NCBI RefSeq assembly: GCF_016860545.1
Contig: NZ_BNEB01000003.1
Location: 2,108,001 to 2,172,000 of the forward strand
Source of the DNA: Streptomyces asoensis
Lineage (GTDB): Bacteria > Actinomycetota > Actinomycetes > Streptomycetales > Streptomycetaceae
Length of the DNA stretch: 64,000 nt
Direction: 5' to 3'
How positions within the stretch are numbered: the first letter of the stretch is position 1; every line of letters starts with the position of its first letter. A program made the translations under genes and the position numbers. Positions 53,941 through 63,351 of the stretch are shown here, in pieces. Under the pieces are notes generated by a model. It made no database searches. It had not been told where the DNA came from and saw nothing but the letters and a program-made list of their open reading frames with translations.

Positions 53941-54735
53941 ATGCACGGGCCCACACCGCCTGCCCCACTGCCCACCGACCGACTCCGGTTCGCCATGCCA
54001 CCGATGCACGAGTCGGCCGAGGACGAACGCCGCCATCGCAAGGAACGGCTGGCCGGAGCGGTGCGGATCTTCGGCCGGCTCGGCTTCGAGGACGGCGTCT
54101 CGGGCCACATCACCGCCCGCGACCCCGAGTTCGACGACTGCTTCTGGGTCAACCCGTTCGGCATGCCCTTCAAGCACGTGACCGTGGGTGACCTGGTGCT
54201 GGCCAACGCCGAAGGGCAGGTCGTCGAGGGCCGCTACCACGTCAACCAGGCCGCGTTCACCGTGCACGCCCAGGTGCACGCCGCCCGCCCCGACGTCGTC
54301 GCCGTCGCCCACTGCCACTCGGTCCACGGCCGCGCCCTCGCCGCCCTCGGTGAACTCCTCGACCCCATCACCCAGGAGAGCTGCGCGTTCTACGAGGACC
54401 ACGCCCTCTACGACGCCTACACCGGCGTCGCCGTGGACGCGGAGGAGGGACGGCGTATCGCCGACGCGCTCGGCTCCCACAAGGCCCTCGTGCTGCGCAA
54501 CCACGGGCTGCTCACGGTCGGCGACTCGGTCGACGCGGCCGCCTGGTGGTTCCTGTCGATGGAACGCTCCAGCCAGGTGCAGCTGACCGCCAAGGCGGCG
54601 GGCCGGCCCGTCCTGATCGACCACCGGGCCGCGGTGGCGACCCGGGAACAGCTCGGCGGCGACCTCGTGGCCTGGATCAACTACCAGCCCCTCTGGCAGG
54701 ACATCAGCCGCAGCGAACCGGATCTCCTGAGCTGA
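53941..54735 (+). CDS. Class II aldolase/adducin-family protein
   Basis: Encodes 264 aa. Metal ligands are in VAHCHSVHGRAL (the HxH pair) and RNHGLLTVGDSVDAAAWWF (third His), with the Glu region EDHALYDAYTG. The fold is that of fuculose- and ribulose-phosphate aldolases and related zinc lyases; no phosphate-site motif clearly assigns a substrate. ATG 53941 has GGAGG 6 nt upstream. Divergent from the unknown membrane gene across 110 bp. Function in sugar or small-molecule catabolism is an inference. Confidence 0.88.
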   Translation: MHGPTPPAPLPTDRLRFAMPPMHESAEDERRHRKERLAGAVRIFGRLGFEDGVSGHITARDPEFDDCFWVNPFGMPFKHVTVGDLVLANAEGQVVEGRYHVNQAAFTVHAQVHAARPDVVAVAHCHSVHGRALAALGELLDPITQESCAFYEDHALYDAYTGVAVDAEEGRRIADALGSHKALVLRNHGLLTVGDSVDAAAWWFLSMERSSQVQLTAKAAGRPVLIDHRAAVATREQLGGDLVAWINYQPLWQDISRSEPDLLS

Positions 54736-54801
54736 CCCCCCACCCGGTCGCCCCCCCCCGGGTCGGCTCCCGCCCCCCCCGTCGGCCCCCGCCCCGCTCG
54801 T

Positions 54802-55737
54802 CTAGAAGCCGCGCAGGACGACCGCCTTGGTCCGGGCGAACTCCTCGTCGGTGAGCACCCCGTCCCGGTGCAGCTGCCCGAGCTCACGCAGCCGGCGCAG
54901 CAGCACGTCGTGATGACCGGCCGGGTTCGGGGCAGGGGCCGCGGCGGTCGCCGTCGACCCGCGCCCGCGGACCGGGGCCCCGTCCACGTGCCCCCGCTCG
55001 CGCCCTGCCTCCCGCTTCCCTCCCGCACCGGCGAAGGGGTGCGGGAGCCGGGCCGTGACCGCGGTCGCCACCAGCGCCGTCAGCAGATCGCGACTCACGT
55101 TCCCCCACAGATCCAGCGCGTACGGATCCTTCTCGGCGGGCAGCCCGGACCGCACCGTCTCGCGGGTCACGAACCGCAGGAAGCCGTCCTCGTACCCCGA
55201 GTTGGGCAGCCACTCGACCCGTACGACATCACCCACGTCGACCACCCGCGGGCCCGTCGCCCGCTTCACCCGGGCCGAGGTGTCCGCCCAGTCGACCCGC
55301 ACCTGGGCGCCGTCGAAGGAGACCGTGCCGTCGGAGGAACGCACCGAGACCGGCACCGGCGGCCCCGGCAGGAGATAGGTCTCGGTCGGCTCGCCCGGAA
55401 CCTCGTCGAGCAGCAGCGCGTGCCGGATCTCCTCGGCGAGGTACTCGGCGACACCACAGCGGTCCACGTCCACGGCGAGCCGGTAGGGGTCGGCCGGATC
55501 GGGCAGCCGGCCGCCGGTCGCCTGCAACAGCGGGTCGGCCCCCTCGCGCAGCCTCATCCGCAGCCGTCCGCGCCTGCGTTCGGGTTCGAAGGCGACCCCG
55601 GCGACCGCCTCCAGGGGCACGCTGATCTCACCGTACGTCCGGCGGAACAGCGGCACCGAGCGGTGCAGCCCCGGTGTGATCCTGACCGTCGTGCCGTCGA
55701 AGGCCCAGGTTCCGTCCCGCTGGATGATCTCGGCCAT
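54802..55737 (-). CDS. DUF4429 and SHOCT-domain protein
   Basis: Encodes 311 aa. Two DUF4429-like beta-rich repeats (about residues 10-105 and 130-220; IIQRDGTWAFDGTTVRI and SSDGTVSFDGAQVRV) precede a Gly/Arg/Pro-rich linker (about 235-265) and a C-terminal SHOCT motif (DVLLRRLRELGQLHRDGVLTDEEFARTKAVVL). DUF4429 has no established function; SHOCT is a short oligomerisation-type helix pair. ATG 55737. Between this gene and the aldolase, runs of nine and eight C (54751-54759 and 54773-54780) are prone to slippage. Confidence 0.85.
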   Translation of the reverse strand: MAEIIQRDGTWAFDGTTVRITPGLHRSVPLFRRTYGEISVPLEAVAGVAFEPERRRGRLRMRLREGADPLLQATGGRLPDPADPYRLAVDVDRCGVAEYLAEEIRHALLLDEVPGEPTETYLLPGPPVPVSVRSSDGTVSFDGAQVRVDWADTSARVKRATGPRVVDVGDVVRVEWLPNSGYEDGFLRFVTRETVRSGLPAEKDPYALDLWGNVSRDLLTALVATAVTARLPHPFAGAGGKREAGRERGHVDGAPVRGRGSTATAAAPAPNPAGHHDVLLRRLRELGQLHRDGVLTDEEFARTKAVVLRGF

Positions 55738-55938
55738 ACGCGAATTCTCGCAGCCGGGTCAACACGGCCCCGACCGCTTCACCCGCGCTGACCAGACCTG
55801 CCGGACACCGAGGGTGTCACGTAGGGCACAATTCGCTGTCATCGCGGGGGAGTTGTTCACAGGCGGCGGCCGGGGTCCACACCGGGGCCCCCGAGTGCCG
55901 CCATCCGATCGGGTCGTGGGGAAGGCGGGGCGTCGGAC

Positions 55939-57228
55939 ATGGCGGTGCAGGAGGCGAGACAGGGCACGGAGGCGCCCCGGGGAGCGGGTGCGCACGACGG
56001 CGGCTGCACCTGCGGGGACTGCCCGCACGGGGCCCGCGCGGGACACCGGCGGGCGGAGGCCGAGTTCCTGCTGCAACGGGACGGCTTCGCCGCCGGGCAC
56101 GGTCTGCCGGCCGCCGTCGCCCACTCCGTCTCGGCCTCCCGCCAGTGGGTCTCCGAGGAGCTCACCCAGTCCGCGGAACTCGTCGCCGAACGCGGCCGCG
56201 CCGAGGGCGAGGCCTGGCTCACCCGCCTCTGGCTGCGCACGGCGGCCACCGTGTGGGCGGCCGTCGTCGCCCTGCTGGTCGTCCAGGCCCTGACCGCCGT
56301 CGGCGCGGGCTGGAGCGACGCCCGGACCGCCGGACTCCTCGCCGCACTCGTCGTCGCCGGCGCGCTGACCACCGCCTCCTGGTTCCACCGGGCGCGCGGC
56401 GGAGCGCTGGCCCCGGTGATCGGCGAGGACAACCGGCTGTCCACCTCCCGCGCGGTCGCCGCCGCCTGGGTGCTGCTCGTGGCCTACGCGGTGCTGGTCC
56501 TGGTGGGCCGGCTCGCCGCCGCCTCCGGCCACGCCGAACGCGACGCGCTGCTCTCCGGACTCGACCTCTCCCGCGGCGCCGGCGTGGTGACCGTCCTCGC
56601 CGTGGTCTGCGGGATCGCCGTGCTGGTGCGCCGGGTGGTCGGCGTGCGCGTCCTCGCGCAGCGGCTCCAGAAGGTCCGCGCCTCCCGCCCCCGGGCGGCC
56701 GACCTGCTCACCGACGACGCCGGCCGCGGCACCTTCGCCGACATCCAGTACGTCGTGATCGGCGCCGTCGCCCTGGTCTTCGCCGCCGTCCGCCTGGCCC
56801 GCCGCCCCGACCAGCTGCCCGACCTGCCCTGGGGCCTGGCGGTCGTGGTGCTGGTCTCGGCCGCGACCTACCTGGCCGGCAAGTACGCGGAGGGCGGCCG
56901 CCCCGTCATCCTCTCCGTCGTCCGCGCCCGGGAGGCCGGCGACCTCGACGCGCCGATCCGTACCGGTGACGACATCGAGATCCGCGGCGCCGGCTTCGTC
57001 CCGCCCGGCGCCCAGACCGCCGACCGGCTCTCCCGCATGGTCGTGCGCATCGGGCCCGTCCATGTCCACGTCCCCCTCGTGCCCGTCACCGGCGGATTCA
57101 GCAACCCCACCGACGCCGTCCTCACCGTCCCCGTCCCGGCGGACGTGGAGCCGGGCCGGGTGGACGTGCAGGTCGTCACCGCGGCCGGGGCCGAGACCAA
57201 CCGCTACGCGATCGACGTCACCGACTGA
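55939..57228 (+). CDS. Multi-pass membrane protein of unknown function
   Basis: Encodes 429 aa. A Cys/His-rich N-terminus (CTCGDCPHGARAGHRRAEAE at about 23-42) may bind metal. About six hydrophobic spans occur between residues 100 and 310, and the C-terminal approximately 110 residues (about 320-429) form a soluble beta-rich domain that looks like an IPT/TIG-like fold (TGDDIEIRGAGFVPPG, VPVPADVEPGRVDVQVVTAAG). No catalytic motif is seen. ATG 55939. Confidence 0.75.
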   Translation: MAVQEARQGTEAPRGAGAHDGGCTCGDCPHGARAGHRRAEAEFLLQRDGFAAGHGLPAAVAHSVSASRQWVSEELTQSAELVAERGRAEGEAWLTRLWLRTAATVWAAVVALLVVQALTAVGAGWSDARTAGLLAALVVAGALTTASWFHRARGGALAPVIGEDNRLSTSRAVAAAWVLLVAYAVLVLVGRLAAASGHAERDALLSGLDLSRGAGVVTVLAVVCGIAVLVRRVVGVRVLAQRLQKVRASRPRAADLLTDDAGRGTFADIQYVVIGAVALVFAAVRLARRPDQLPDLPWGLAVVVLVSAATYLAGKYAEGGRPVILSVVRAREAGDLDAPIRTGDDIEIRGAGFVPPGAQTADRLSRMVVRIGPVHVHVPLVPVTGGFSNPTDAVLTVPVPADVEPGRVDVQVVTAAGAETNRYAIDVTD

Positions 57229-57357
57229 AGTGAATCGCTCCGGTGAAGTGAACCGGTGGTTCCCCGCGGTCGTGGAAACAGTTGAGCGCACCCCCCATTT
57301 CGTCCGTATGGTCTGGTGAGGGGTCCCACCACTGCGGGCGAGAGGCGGCTACGGGCG

Positions 57358-57894
57358 ATGACTCACAGTATGCGGACGGACACCTACCCCCCTTACCTCG
57401 ACGGCGGCGGCCGCGACTGGCGGGACACCGCCACCCGGTACGCCCTCCTCCCTCTGCGGATCTTCCTCGGTGTCACCTTCATCTACGCCGGCCTGGACAA
57501 ACTCACCGACGGCGCTTTCCTGAAGGACAGCGGCGCGGGCTCGATCGGCGACACCATGCGCGCCGTCCGGGACTCCTCGGCCATCCCGGCCCTGGTCGAC
57601 ATGGCTCTGAAGAGCCCGGTCGGCTTCGGCTACGCCATGGCCTTCGGCGAACTCGCCGTCGGGATCGGCACCTTGATCGGTCTCCTCACCCGGCTCGCCG
57701 CACTCGGCGGCGCGCTGATCTCACTGAGCCTGTGGCTGACGGTCAGCTGGGGCTCCGACCCGTACTACTACGGGAACGACCTCGCCTACCTCATGGCCTG
57801 GCTGCCGCTCGTCCTCGCCGGCGCGCCGGTCCTCTCTCTCGACGCCGTGTGGCGCTCCAGGCGACGCCAACGGGCAGGTGCCCTGGCCCGGTAG
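57358..57894 (+). CDS. DoxX-family membrane protein
   Basis: Encodes 178 aa from ATG 57358 (GTG 57316 and ATG 57370 are possible). Four membrane spans (about residues 30-50, 95-115, 118-135, 148-165) with the family signature LRIFLGVTFIYAGLDKLTDGAFL and MAFGELAVGIGTLIGLLTRLAALGGALISL. DoxX proteins are linked to thiosulfate:quinone oxidoreduction or redox protection; role here unclear. The gene lies 129 bp after the membrane protein gene. Confidence 0.85.
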   Translation: MTHSMRTDTYPPYLDGGGRDWRDTATRYALLPLRIFLGVTFIYAGLDKLTDGAFLKDSGAGSIGDTMRAVRDSSAIPALVDMALKSPVGFGYAMAFGELAVGIGTLIGLLTRLAALGGALISLSLWLTVSWGSDPYYYGNDLAYLMAWLPLVLAGAPVLSLDAVWRSRRRQRAGALAR

Positions 57895-58073
57895 GACGGC
57901 CGACGCCTGCCGGGTCCGGTTCGACGCCCGGCCGAATCCGGTTCGGGGAGAGCCCGGCCGGGGCCCACGCCGGGAGTCCCTGCGCGGGTAGCGCTGGAAG
58001 CCCTGTACGGGGGCGGGTGCGGGTTGGGGCTCTGCACCGGGCCTCCTGGGAGCCCGGGGCCGGAGTCCCCGGG

Positions 58074-58322
58074 TCAGGGGGTTGTGTCCGGGCCGGTCGG
58101 GTACGGGGTGGCGGTCCGGGGGGCCGGGCTTCGTCGTCTGCGTACGCCCCTGGCCACCAGACCCGCGGTGCCCGCCAGGCAGAGCCCCGCCATGACGACC
58201 GGGATCACGACGAACCACGGCGTCTCCCACAAGCCGCCCGCGTCGCCCGCGTAGATCACTCCCGCGAGGACGAAGAAGGCGCCGGCGACGAGCCTGCCGG
58301 GCCGGAACTCATGACGCAGCAC
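58074..58322 (-). CDS. Small two-span membrane protein
   Basis: Encodes 82 aa with two hydrophobic segments (about residues 11-28 and 34-58) and a Pro/Thr-rich tail. GTG 58322 lies inside the end of the upstream PspC gene (14-bp overlap), so translation is coupled and the product probably works with it. No family is recognised. Confidence 0.75.
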   Translation of the reverse strand: MLRHEFRPGRLVAGAFFVLAGVIYAGDAGGLWETPWFVVIPVVMAGLCLAGTAGLVARGVRRRRSPAPRTATPYPTGPDTTP

Positions 58323-60039
58323 GGGCCACCTCCGCCTGTCCGACGCCGACCTGGAGGTCGAGGTCGATGATCCCCGCGTCCTTGCCTCCCGAGACCGGCG
58401 ACAGGGTCACCTCCTTGTGCTTGCCCGGCTGCACGTCCACGTCCTTCTTGTCGTCGCCCGGCAGCTGGATGTCTCCCAGCCCCACGTCGATCCTCACCTT
58501 CACGGTCACGTCCGGCGGCACGATCACCCGCAGCCGGCCCGCCCCCACCTCGGCGTTGGTGCGCACGGTCCGTCCCTTCGCGACGTCGATCCGGGACAGG
58601 TCCAGCGTGCCGTCCCCGGTGCCCAGGTCGTACGCCGCCCGCACCGCCGTGACGGTGGCCGGCTGCCACACCGTGTCGGTCCAGCGTGTGCCGATGTCCT
58701 TGGGCAGCACCGCAGTTCCGGCCAGCAGACCCGCCGTGACGATCGCCAGGAACACCGACCCGGCGCCGGTCCGCCCCAGGAACGAGCTGACCGCGATGCC
58801 GGTGCCGAGCACGATCAGCGCGGCCGCCAGACCGGCCTGGAGACTGGTGCCGAGCGGGTGGTCGTCCCAGGTGAGCCGGGTGACGAGAGCACCCGCGAGC
58901 AGGGCGAGCAGGAAGAGCCAGCCGCCGATCCAGCGCGGGCCGCGCGGTCCGGTGTACCGCGGGCGCGGGGTGCGTATGTCCTCGGGCCGGTGCGGGTGGC
59001 CGACGAGGTCGACCTCGATGGCCGAGAAGAAGCCCCTGTCCCGGGCGTCCCACGGGCCCCACAGGTAGCCCGTGCCGCCGTCGTGCGTGCCGTCCTTGAC
59101 GATGGGGTCGCGCCACCAGGAGGGGTAGGCGGAAGGTACGGGCGGTGCCTGGGCCTCCGGCGGAGCGTCCGCCACGGCCTGGGCGGCCAGCGGGTCGGGG
59201 TCCGAGGCGTCCCGGTGCCGGGACCAGTAGGCGGCACCGGCGAGGAGGAAGGAGACGACGACGGCGAACGTCAGCACGCTGCCGTTGTTCAGCATCGAGA
59301 GGAACACCCCGCAGCCGACCAGGGCGAACAGCACGGCCGCCAGGGCCTGGCCGTCGACCCGGCCGGTCAGCAGTTTGCGCACCTCGTTCTGCTCGTCGTC
59401 GGCGTAGGGGACGAAGAGCCAGGCGAACCCGTAGAAGATGAGGCCGATGCCGCCGGTCGCGGAGAGCACGGCGAGGGTGATCCGGAAGATCACCGGGTCC
59501 ATGTCGTACTGCCGCCCCAGGCCCGCGCACACGCCGGCCAGCGTCTTGTGCTGCCGGTCGCGCCGGAACCTGGGCGGAGGCCCGACCGCATCCGTCTCCT
59601 GCGGTGCCCGGGGGTCCCCGGGACCGTGACCGTCCCCGGAGCGCGGCCCGGCACCTCCGGGGCCCCGGCTCCCGCCGGACCCCCCGCCGCCCGCCGCACC
59701 ACCGGCGCCGGCACCGGCGCCGGCTCCGGCAGCTGCGCCGGCTCCCGCACCGCCGTCGGCCGGGGGACCGTCCTCGGCGCTCGAGCCGGTGCGGGCCGCG
59801 GCGGCCGCCGCCGTCGCCGCCTCGGTGGCCGCTTCGACGGTCGTCCTGTCCCGCGGCTCCGGCCCGCTCCCGGACGGGGCCCGTGCCGTGCGCCCTCCCT
59901 GTTCTTCGTGCGCGCCCGCCCGCTCGTGCGCGCGAGGCTCCGCGCCCGCGGCGCCCCCGGCGCCGAAGGTCGGTGCGGTCGCGCCGGACGCCGTGCCCCC
60001 GTCGGGCACGGCGTCCGAGGCGTGCTGGTGATCTGTCAT
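58309..60039 (-). CDS. PspC-domain membrane protein with LiaF-like C-terminus
   Basis: Encodes 576 aa. The first approximately 155 residues are low-complexity Ala/Gly/Pro. The PspC domain is at about 160-220 (RDRQHKTLAGVCAGLGRQYDMDPVIFRITLAVLSATGGIGLIFYG). Several membrane spans follow (about 240-290 and 370-440). The last approximately 120 residues are a beta-helix-like adhesin-style domain (LRVIVPPDVTVKVRIDVGLGDIQLPGDDKKDVDVQPG), as in LiaF and VraT proteins of envelope stress systems. ATG 60039. It is divergent from a PspC-histidine kinase, which suggests joint function. Confidence 0.87.
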   Translation of the reverse strand: MTDHQHASDAVPDGGTASGATAPTFGAGGAAGAEPRAHERAGAHEEQGGRTARAPSGSGPEPRDRTTVEAATEAATAAAAAARTGSSAEDGPPADGGAGAGAAAGAGAGAGAGGAAGGGGSGGSRGPGGAGPRSGDGHGPGDPRAPQETDAVGPPPRFRRDRQHKTLAGVCAGLGRQYDMDPVIFRITLAVLSATGGIGLIFYGFAWLFVPYADDEQNEVRKLLTGRVDGQALAAVLFALVGCGVFLSMLNNGSVLTFAVVVSFLLAGAAYWSRHRDASDPDPLAAQAVADAPPEAQAPPVPSAYPSWWRDPIVKDGTHDGGTGYLWGPWDARDRGFFSAIEVDLVGHPHRPEDIRTPRPRYTGPRGPRWIGGWLFLLALLAGALVTRLTWDDHPLGTSLQAGLAAALIVLGTGIAVSSFLGRTGAGSVFLAIVTAGLLAGTAVLPKDIGTRWTDTVWQPATVTAVRAAYDLGTGDGTLDLSRIDVAKGRTVRTNAEVGAGRLRVIVPPDVTVKVRIDVGLGDIQLPGDDKKDVDVQPGKHKEVTLSPVSGGKDAGIIDLDLQVGVGQAEVARAAS

Positions 60040-60218
60040 GAGTCCATAGTGGCGGGAGAGGCGCCCCCGCGGCAGTCGGAACAACCCTGGTCGGACCCTG
60101 ATATCGGCCCCGACCCCGGGGCAGGGAGGCGTTCGGACGAGGCCGGCCGTGGAGATCAGGGGCGTCTCGGGGGCGAACCCTGATGCCCCGGACCGGCGCC
60201 CGTGTGACCATCGTTGGC

Positions 60219-61511
60219 ATGCCGGAAGCCGCAGCCATGCCCCTCGCCGAACCGCGGCCGCCGCGCAAGCTCTACCGCAGCAGTGACGGACGCTGGCTGG
60301 GTGGCGTGGCGCGGGGGCTCGCCGGGCATCTCGGGCTGCCCGTGGTGTGGGTGCGGCTCGTCTTCGCGGGCCTGTTCATGGCGGACGGCCTCGGCGCCCT
60401 GCTCTACGCCGCCTTCTGGTTCTTCGTGCCGCTGGGGGTCGGCGGTGTCGGCGGCCAGAAGCCGCCCGCGCTCGTCGGCACCGAGACCGCGCCCGACGGC
60501 CGTCGCCGGCTCGTCGCCCGCAAACCGGACAAGGGGCAGATCGTCGCGCTGCTCCTGATGGTCGTCGTGGCCATGGTCTTCGTGGGCAATGTGAATCTGG
60601 GCAGCGGCGCCAAGGCGTATCTGCTGCCCGCCGTCCTCGTCGGCGCGGGTGTCGCCCTCGTCTGGCGCCAGGCGGACAACGCGCGGCGGGCGCGCTGGGT
60701 CGAGGTCGGCCGAAGACGCCGTACGCTCACGCTGCTGCGGGCGGGCGCCGGTGTCCTGCTGGTCACGGCCGGTGTCTCCGGCATCTTCGTCCTCCAGGGC
60801 TCCGCCGCGCACCTCGGCTCCGTGCTCCAGGCCGCCCTCGCCGTCCTCGTCGGCATCACCCTCCTCGCCGGGCCCTACCTGGTCCGCATGACCCAGGACC
60901 TCTCCGAGGAGCGCCTGATGCGCATCAGGGCCCAGGAGCGCGCGGAGGTCGCCGCCCACGTCCACGACTCAGTGCTGCACACCCTGACCCTGATCCAGCG
61001 CAACGCGGAGAACGCGGGGGAGGTGCGCCGCCTCGCCCGCGCCCAGGAGCGGGACCTGCGCACCTGGCTCTACAGACCCGAGGGCACCGGCAAGGAGGAG
61101 GCCGACGAGCCGGCCACGGTCGCCGAGGCGGTGCGGCGCAACGCCGCCGAGGTGGAGGACAAGCACGGTGTCCCCCTGGAGGTCGTGGTCGTCGGTGACT
61201 GCCCCCTCGACGAACGGGTCGGCGCGCAGATGCAGGCCGCGCGTGAGGCGATGGTGAACGCGGCCAAGTACGGTGGCGACGGCGGCGCCGTGCAGGTCTA
61301 CGCCGAAGTCGAGGGCAGGACGGTCTTCGTGTCCGTCCGGGACCGCGGACCGGGCTTCGACCTGGACTCGATACCCGCCGACCGCATGGGCGTCAGAGAA
61401 TCGATCATCGGCCGTATGGAGCGCCACGGCGGCACGGCGCGGCTGCGTGCCGTCCCGGACGGCGGCACGGAGGTCGAGCTGGAGATGGAGAGGGCGGAGA
61501 AGACGTCATGA
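60219..61511 (+). CDS. Sensor histidine kinase with N-terminal PspC domain
   Basis: Encodes 430 aa from ATG 60219 (60183 and 60237 are alternatives). PspC domain at about residues 15-75 (KLYRSSDGRWLGGVARGLAGHLGLPVVWVRLVFAG), three or four more spans to about 225, then the histidine-containing helix (EVAAHVHDSVLHTLTLIQ, His249) and HATPase (AAREAMVNAAKYGGDGGAV, DRGPGFDLDSI). The HisKA_3 form matches DesK/LiaS-type kinases. Its regulator overlaps by 4 bp (ATGA). PspC on a kinase and on the divergent protein points to envelope-stress sensing. Confidence 0.9.
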   Translation: MPEAAAMPLAEPRPPRKLYRSSDGRWLGGVARGLAGHLGLPVVWVRLVFAGLFMADGLGALLYAAFWFFVPLGVGGVGGQKPPALVGTETAPDGRRRLVARKPDKGQIVALLLMVVVAMVFVGNVNLGSGAKAYLLPAVLVGAGVALVWRQADNARRARWVEVGRRRRTLTLLRAGAGVLLVTAGVSGIFVLQGSAAHLGSVLQAALAVLVGITLLAGPYLVRMTQDLSEERLMRIRAQERAEVAAHVHDSVLHTLTLIQRNAENAGEVRRLARAQERDLRTWLYRPEGTGKEEADEPATVAEAVRRNAAEVEDKHGVPLEVVVVGDCPLDERVGAQMQAAREAMVNAAKYGGDGGAVQVYAEVEGRTVFVSVRDRGPGFDLDSIPADRMGVRESIIGRMERHGGTARLRAVPDGGTEVELEMERAEKTS

Positions 61512-62254
61512 GCGACCCGACCGACACGAACGGCACGGCGGGACCGGCGGAGGGGGCCGGGGCGGCGCAGTCCTCCGGCGACGGCACGGGCGGGCGTCAT
61601 GTGCGCGTGGTCCTGGTCGACGACCACCGCATGTTCCGTACGGGAGTGCAGGCCGAGATCGGCCGGACCGAGGAGACCGGGGTCGAGGTGGTCGGGGAGG
61701 CGGCGGACGTCGACCAGGCGGTCACCGTGATCACCGCGACCCGGCCCGAGGTCGTGCTCCTCGACGTCCATCTCCCGGGCGGCGGTGGCGTCGAAGTGCT
61801 GCGTCGCTGCGCCCCGTTGATGGCCGACGCCGAGCAGCCGGTGCGTTTCCTCGCGCTGTCCGTGTCGGACGCGGCGGAGGACGTGATCGGGGTGATCCGC
61901 GGCGGTGCCCGCGGCTATGTCACCAAGACGATCACCGGCACCGACCTGGTGAACTCCGTCTTCCGGGTGCAGGAGGGCGACGCCGTGTTCTCGCCGCGGC
62001 TCGCCGGGTTCGTCCTGGACGCCTTCGCCTCGACCGACGCCCCGCCGGTCGACGAGGACCTCGACCGGCTCACCCAGCGCGAGCGTGAGGTCCTGCGGCT
62101 CATCGCGCGCGGTTACGCCTACAAGGAGATCGCCAAGCAGCTCTTCATCTCCGTGAAGACGGTCGAGTCGCATGTCTCGGCGGTGCTGCGCAAGCTCCAG
62201 CTCTCCAACCGCCACGAGCTGACCCGCTGGGCGACGGCCCGACGCCTGGTGTGA
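61508..62254 (+). CDS. NarL/LuxR-family response regulator
   Basis: Encodes 248 aa. A Gly/Ala/Thr-rich tail of about 30 residues leads to a receiver domain with Asp38, Asp39 and phospho-acceptor Asp86 (VVLLDVHLPG). A LuxR helix-turn-helix covers about 180-240 (LTQREREVLRLIARGYAYKEIAKQLFISVKTVESHVSAVLRKL). It begins inside the kinase stop codon (61508-61511), a classic two-component pair. Probably controls the divergent PspC/LiaF-like operon; the operator is not identified. Converges with the NlpC/P60 gene, with no terminator visible in the 14-bp gap. Confidence 0.94.
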   Translation: MSDPTDTNGTAGPAEGAGAAQSSGDGTGGRHVRVVLVDDHRMFRTGVQAEIGRTEETGVEVVGEAADVDQAVTVITATRPEVVLLDVHLPGGGGVEVLRRCAPLMADAEQPVRFLALSVSDAAEDVIGVIRGGARGYVTKTITGTDLVNSVFRVQEGDAVFSPRLAGFVLDAFASTDAPPVDEDLDRLTQREREVLRLIARGYAYKEIAKQLFISVKTVESHVSAVLRKLQLSNRHELTRWATARRLV

Positions 62255-62268
62255 GGGGGCGGTCGGCC

Positions 62269-63351
62269 TCACACCACGCGGGTGGCGCCCGCGAAGGGCA
62301 TCTCGTCGATCGGTGCCACGCGCACCGGGGCCGAGGGGTTCGGCGCGTGGATCATCCGGCCGTCGCCGATGTAGAGGCCGACGTGGGAGATGCCGGAGTA
62401 GAAGAACACCAGGTCGCCCGGGAGGAGTTCGGAGCGGGAGACGCGCTGTCCCGCACCGATCTGGGCGTAGGTGGTGCGGGGCAGGGAGACGCCCGCGGAG
62501 CGGTAGGAGGCCAGGATGAGGCCCGAGCAGTCGAAGGCGTCGGGGCCGGTCGCGCCCCACACATAGGGGCTGCCGAGCTTGGAGTAGGCGTAGGCGACGG
62601 CCTGGGCCGCGCGCGAGTCGGGGGCCTCGGCGGTGGCGGAGCCCGGCGCCGGGAGACCGTCGCGGCCGTCCGTCGAGGCGCGTGAGGCACGGGAGGTACG
62701 GGCGTCCGTACCGCCGGCCGCCTCGCCGATCGCCGAGCGCTCCGGTGCGGTCAGCCGGGAGAGCAGGCGGCGCGCGGCCTCCAGTTTGCTGGTGACCGTC
62801 CTCTTGTACGTCCTCAGCTCGGCCTGGCGGGCCTTCAGCGAGGTCAGTTCGACGCGTGCGGCGCCGCGCAGCCGCTCGATCTCCCGCAGCTGTCCGCGCA
62901 CCCGGGAGACGGCGGCGGACTGGCGGTCCCCGGCGCGTTCGGCGAAGGCGGCGCCGTCGAGGTACCGGTCGGGGTCGTCGGAGAGGGCCAGCTGCACGGC
63001 GGGGTCGAGGCCGCCCTCGCGGTACTGCGCCGCGGCCATCGAACCCAGCGCCTCCCGGGCCGTGCCGAGCTTCTCCTCCTTGCGGGCGGCCTCGTCCTGC
63101 AAGGTCCGCAGTCGTCCCTCGGCGGCCGTCGCCTTCTCCCTGGCGCCGTTGTACTTCTCGGTGGCCTGCTCCGCTTCCTGGTAGAGCTTGGCCACCTTCG
63201 CCTTGACCTGCGCCGGGGTCAGGTTGGGCTCGGCCTGTCCGGTTCCGTCGAAGGCCGTCGCCGTCGCGGCGCCCGCGAGAGCGAGGGTGAACGCCGTGCG
63301 GGCCGACCGGCCGCCGAGCGAGCGCTGTCGGGGCTTGCGGTGCGCTGCCAC
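62269..63351 (-). CDS. Secreted NlpC/P60 peptidoglycan endopeptidase
   Basis: Encodes 360 aa from GTG 63351 (GTG 63363 would add four residues). A signal or anchor segment is at about residues 19-36, coiled coil at about 44-190 (PAQVKAKVAKLYQEAEQATEKYNGAREK onwards), and the NlpC/P60 domain at about 240-360 with the catalytic Cys in FDCSGLI, His in HVGLYIGDGRMIHAP and a third polar residue. It should cut the D-Glu to diamino-acid bond in the wall. The coiled coil normally controls access to the active site. No ribosome-binding site is ideal for either GTG. Confidence 0.93.
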   Translation of the reverse strand: MAAHRKPRQRSLGGRSARTAFTLALAGAATATAFDGTGQAEPNLTPAQVKAKVAKLYQEAEQATEKYNGAREKATAAEGRLRTLQDEAARKEEKLGTAREALGSMAAAQYREGGLDPAVQLALSDDPDRYLDGAAFAERAGDRQSAAVSRVRGQLREIERLRGAARVELTSLKARQAELRTYKRTVTSKLEAARRLLSRLTAPERSAIGEAAGGTDARTSRASRASTDGRDGLPAPGSATAEAPDSRAAQAVAYAYSKLGSPYVWGATGPDAFDCSGLILASYRSAGVSLPRTTYAQIGAGQRVSRSELLPGDLVFFYSGISHVGLYIGDGRMIHAPNPSAPVRVAPIDEMPFAGATRVV

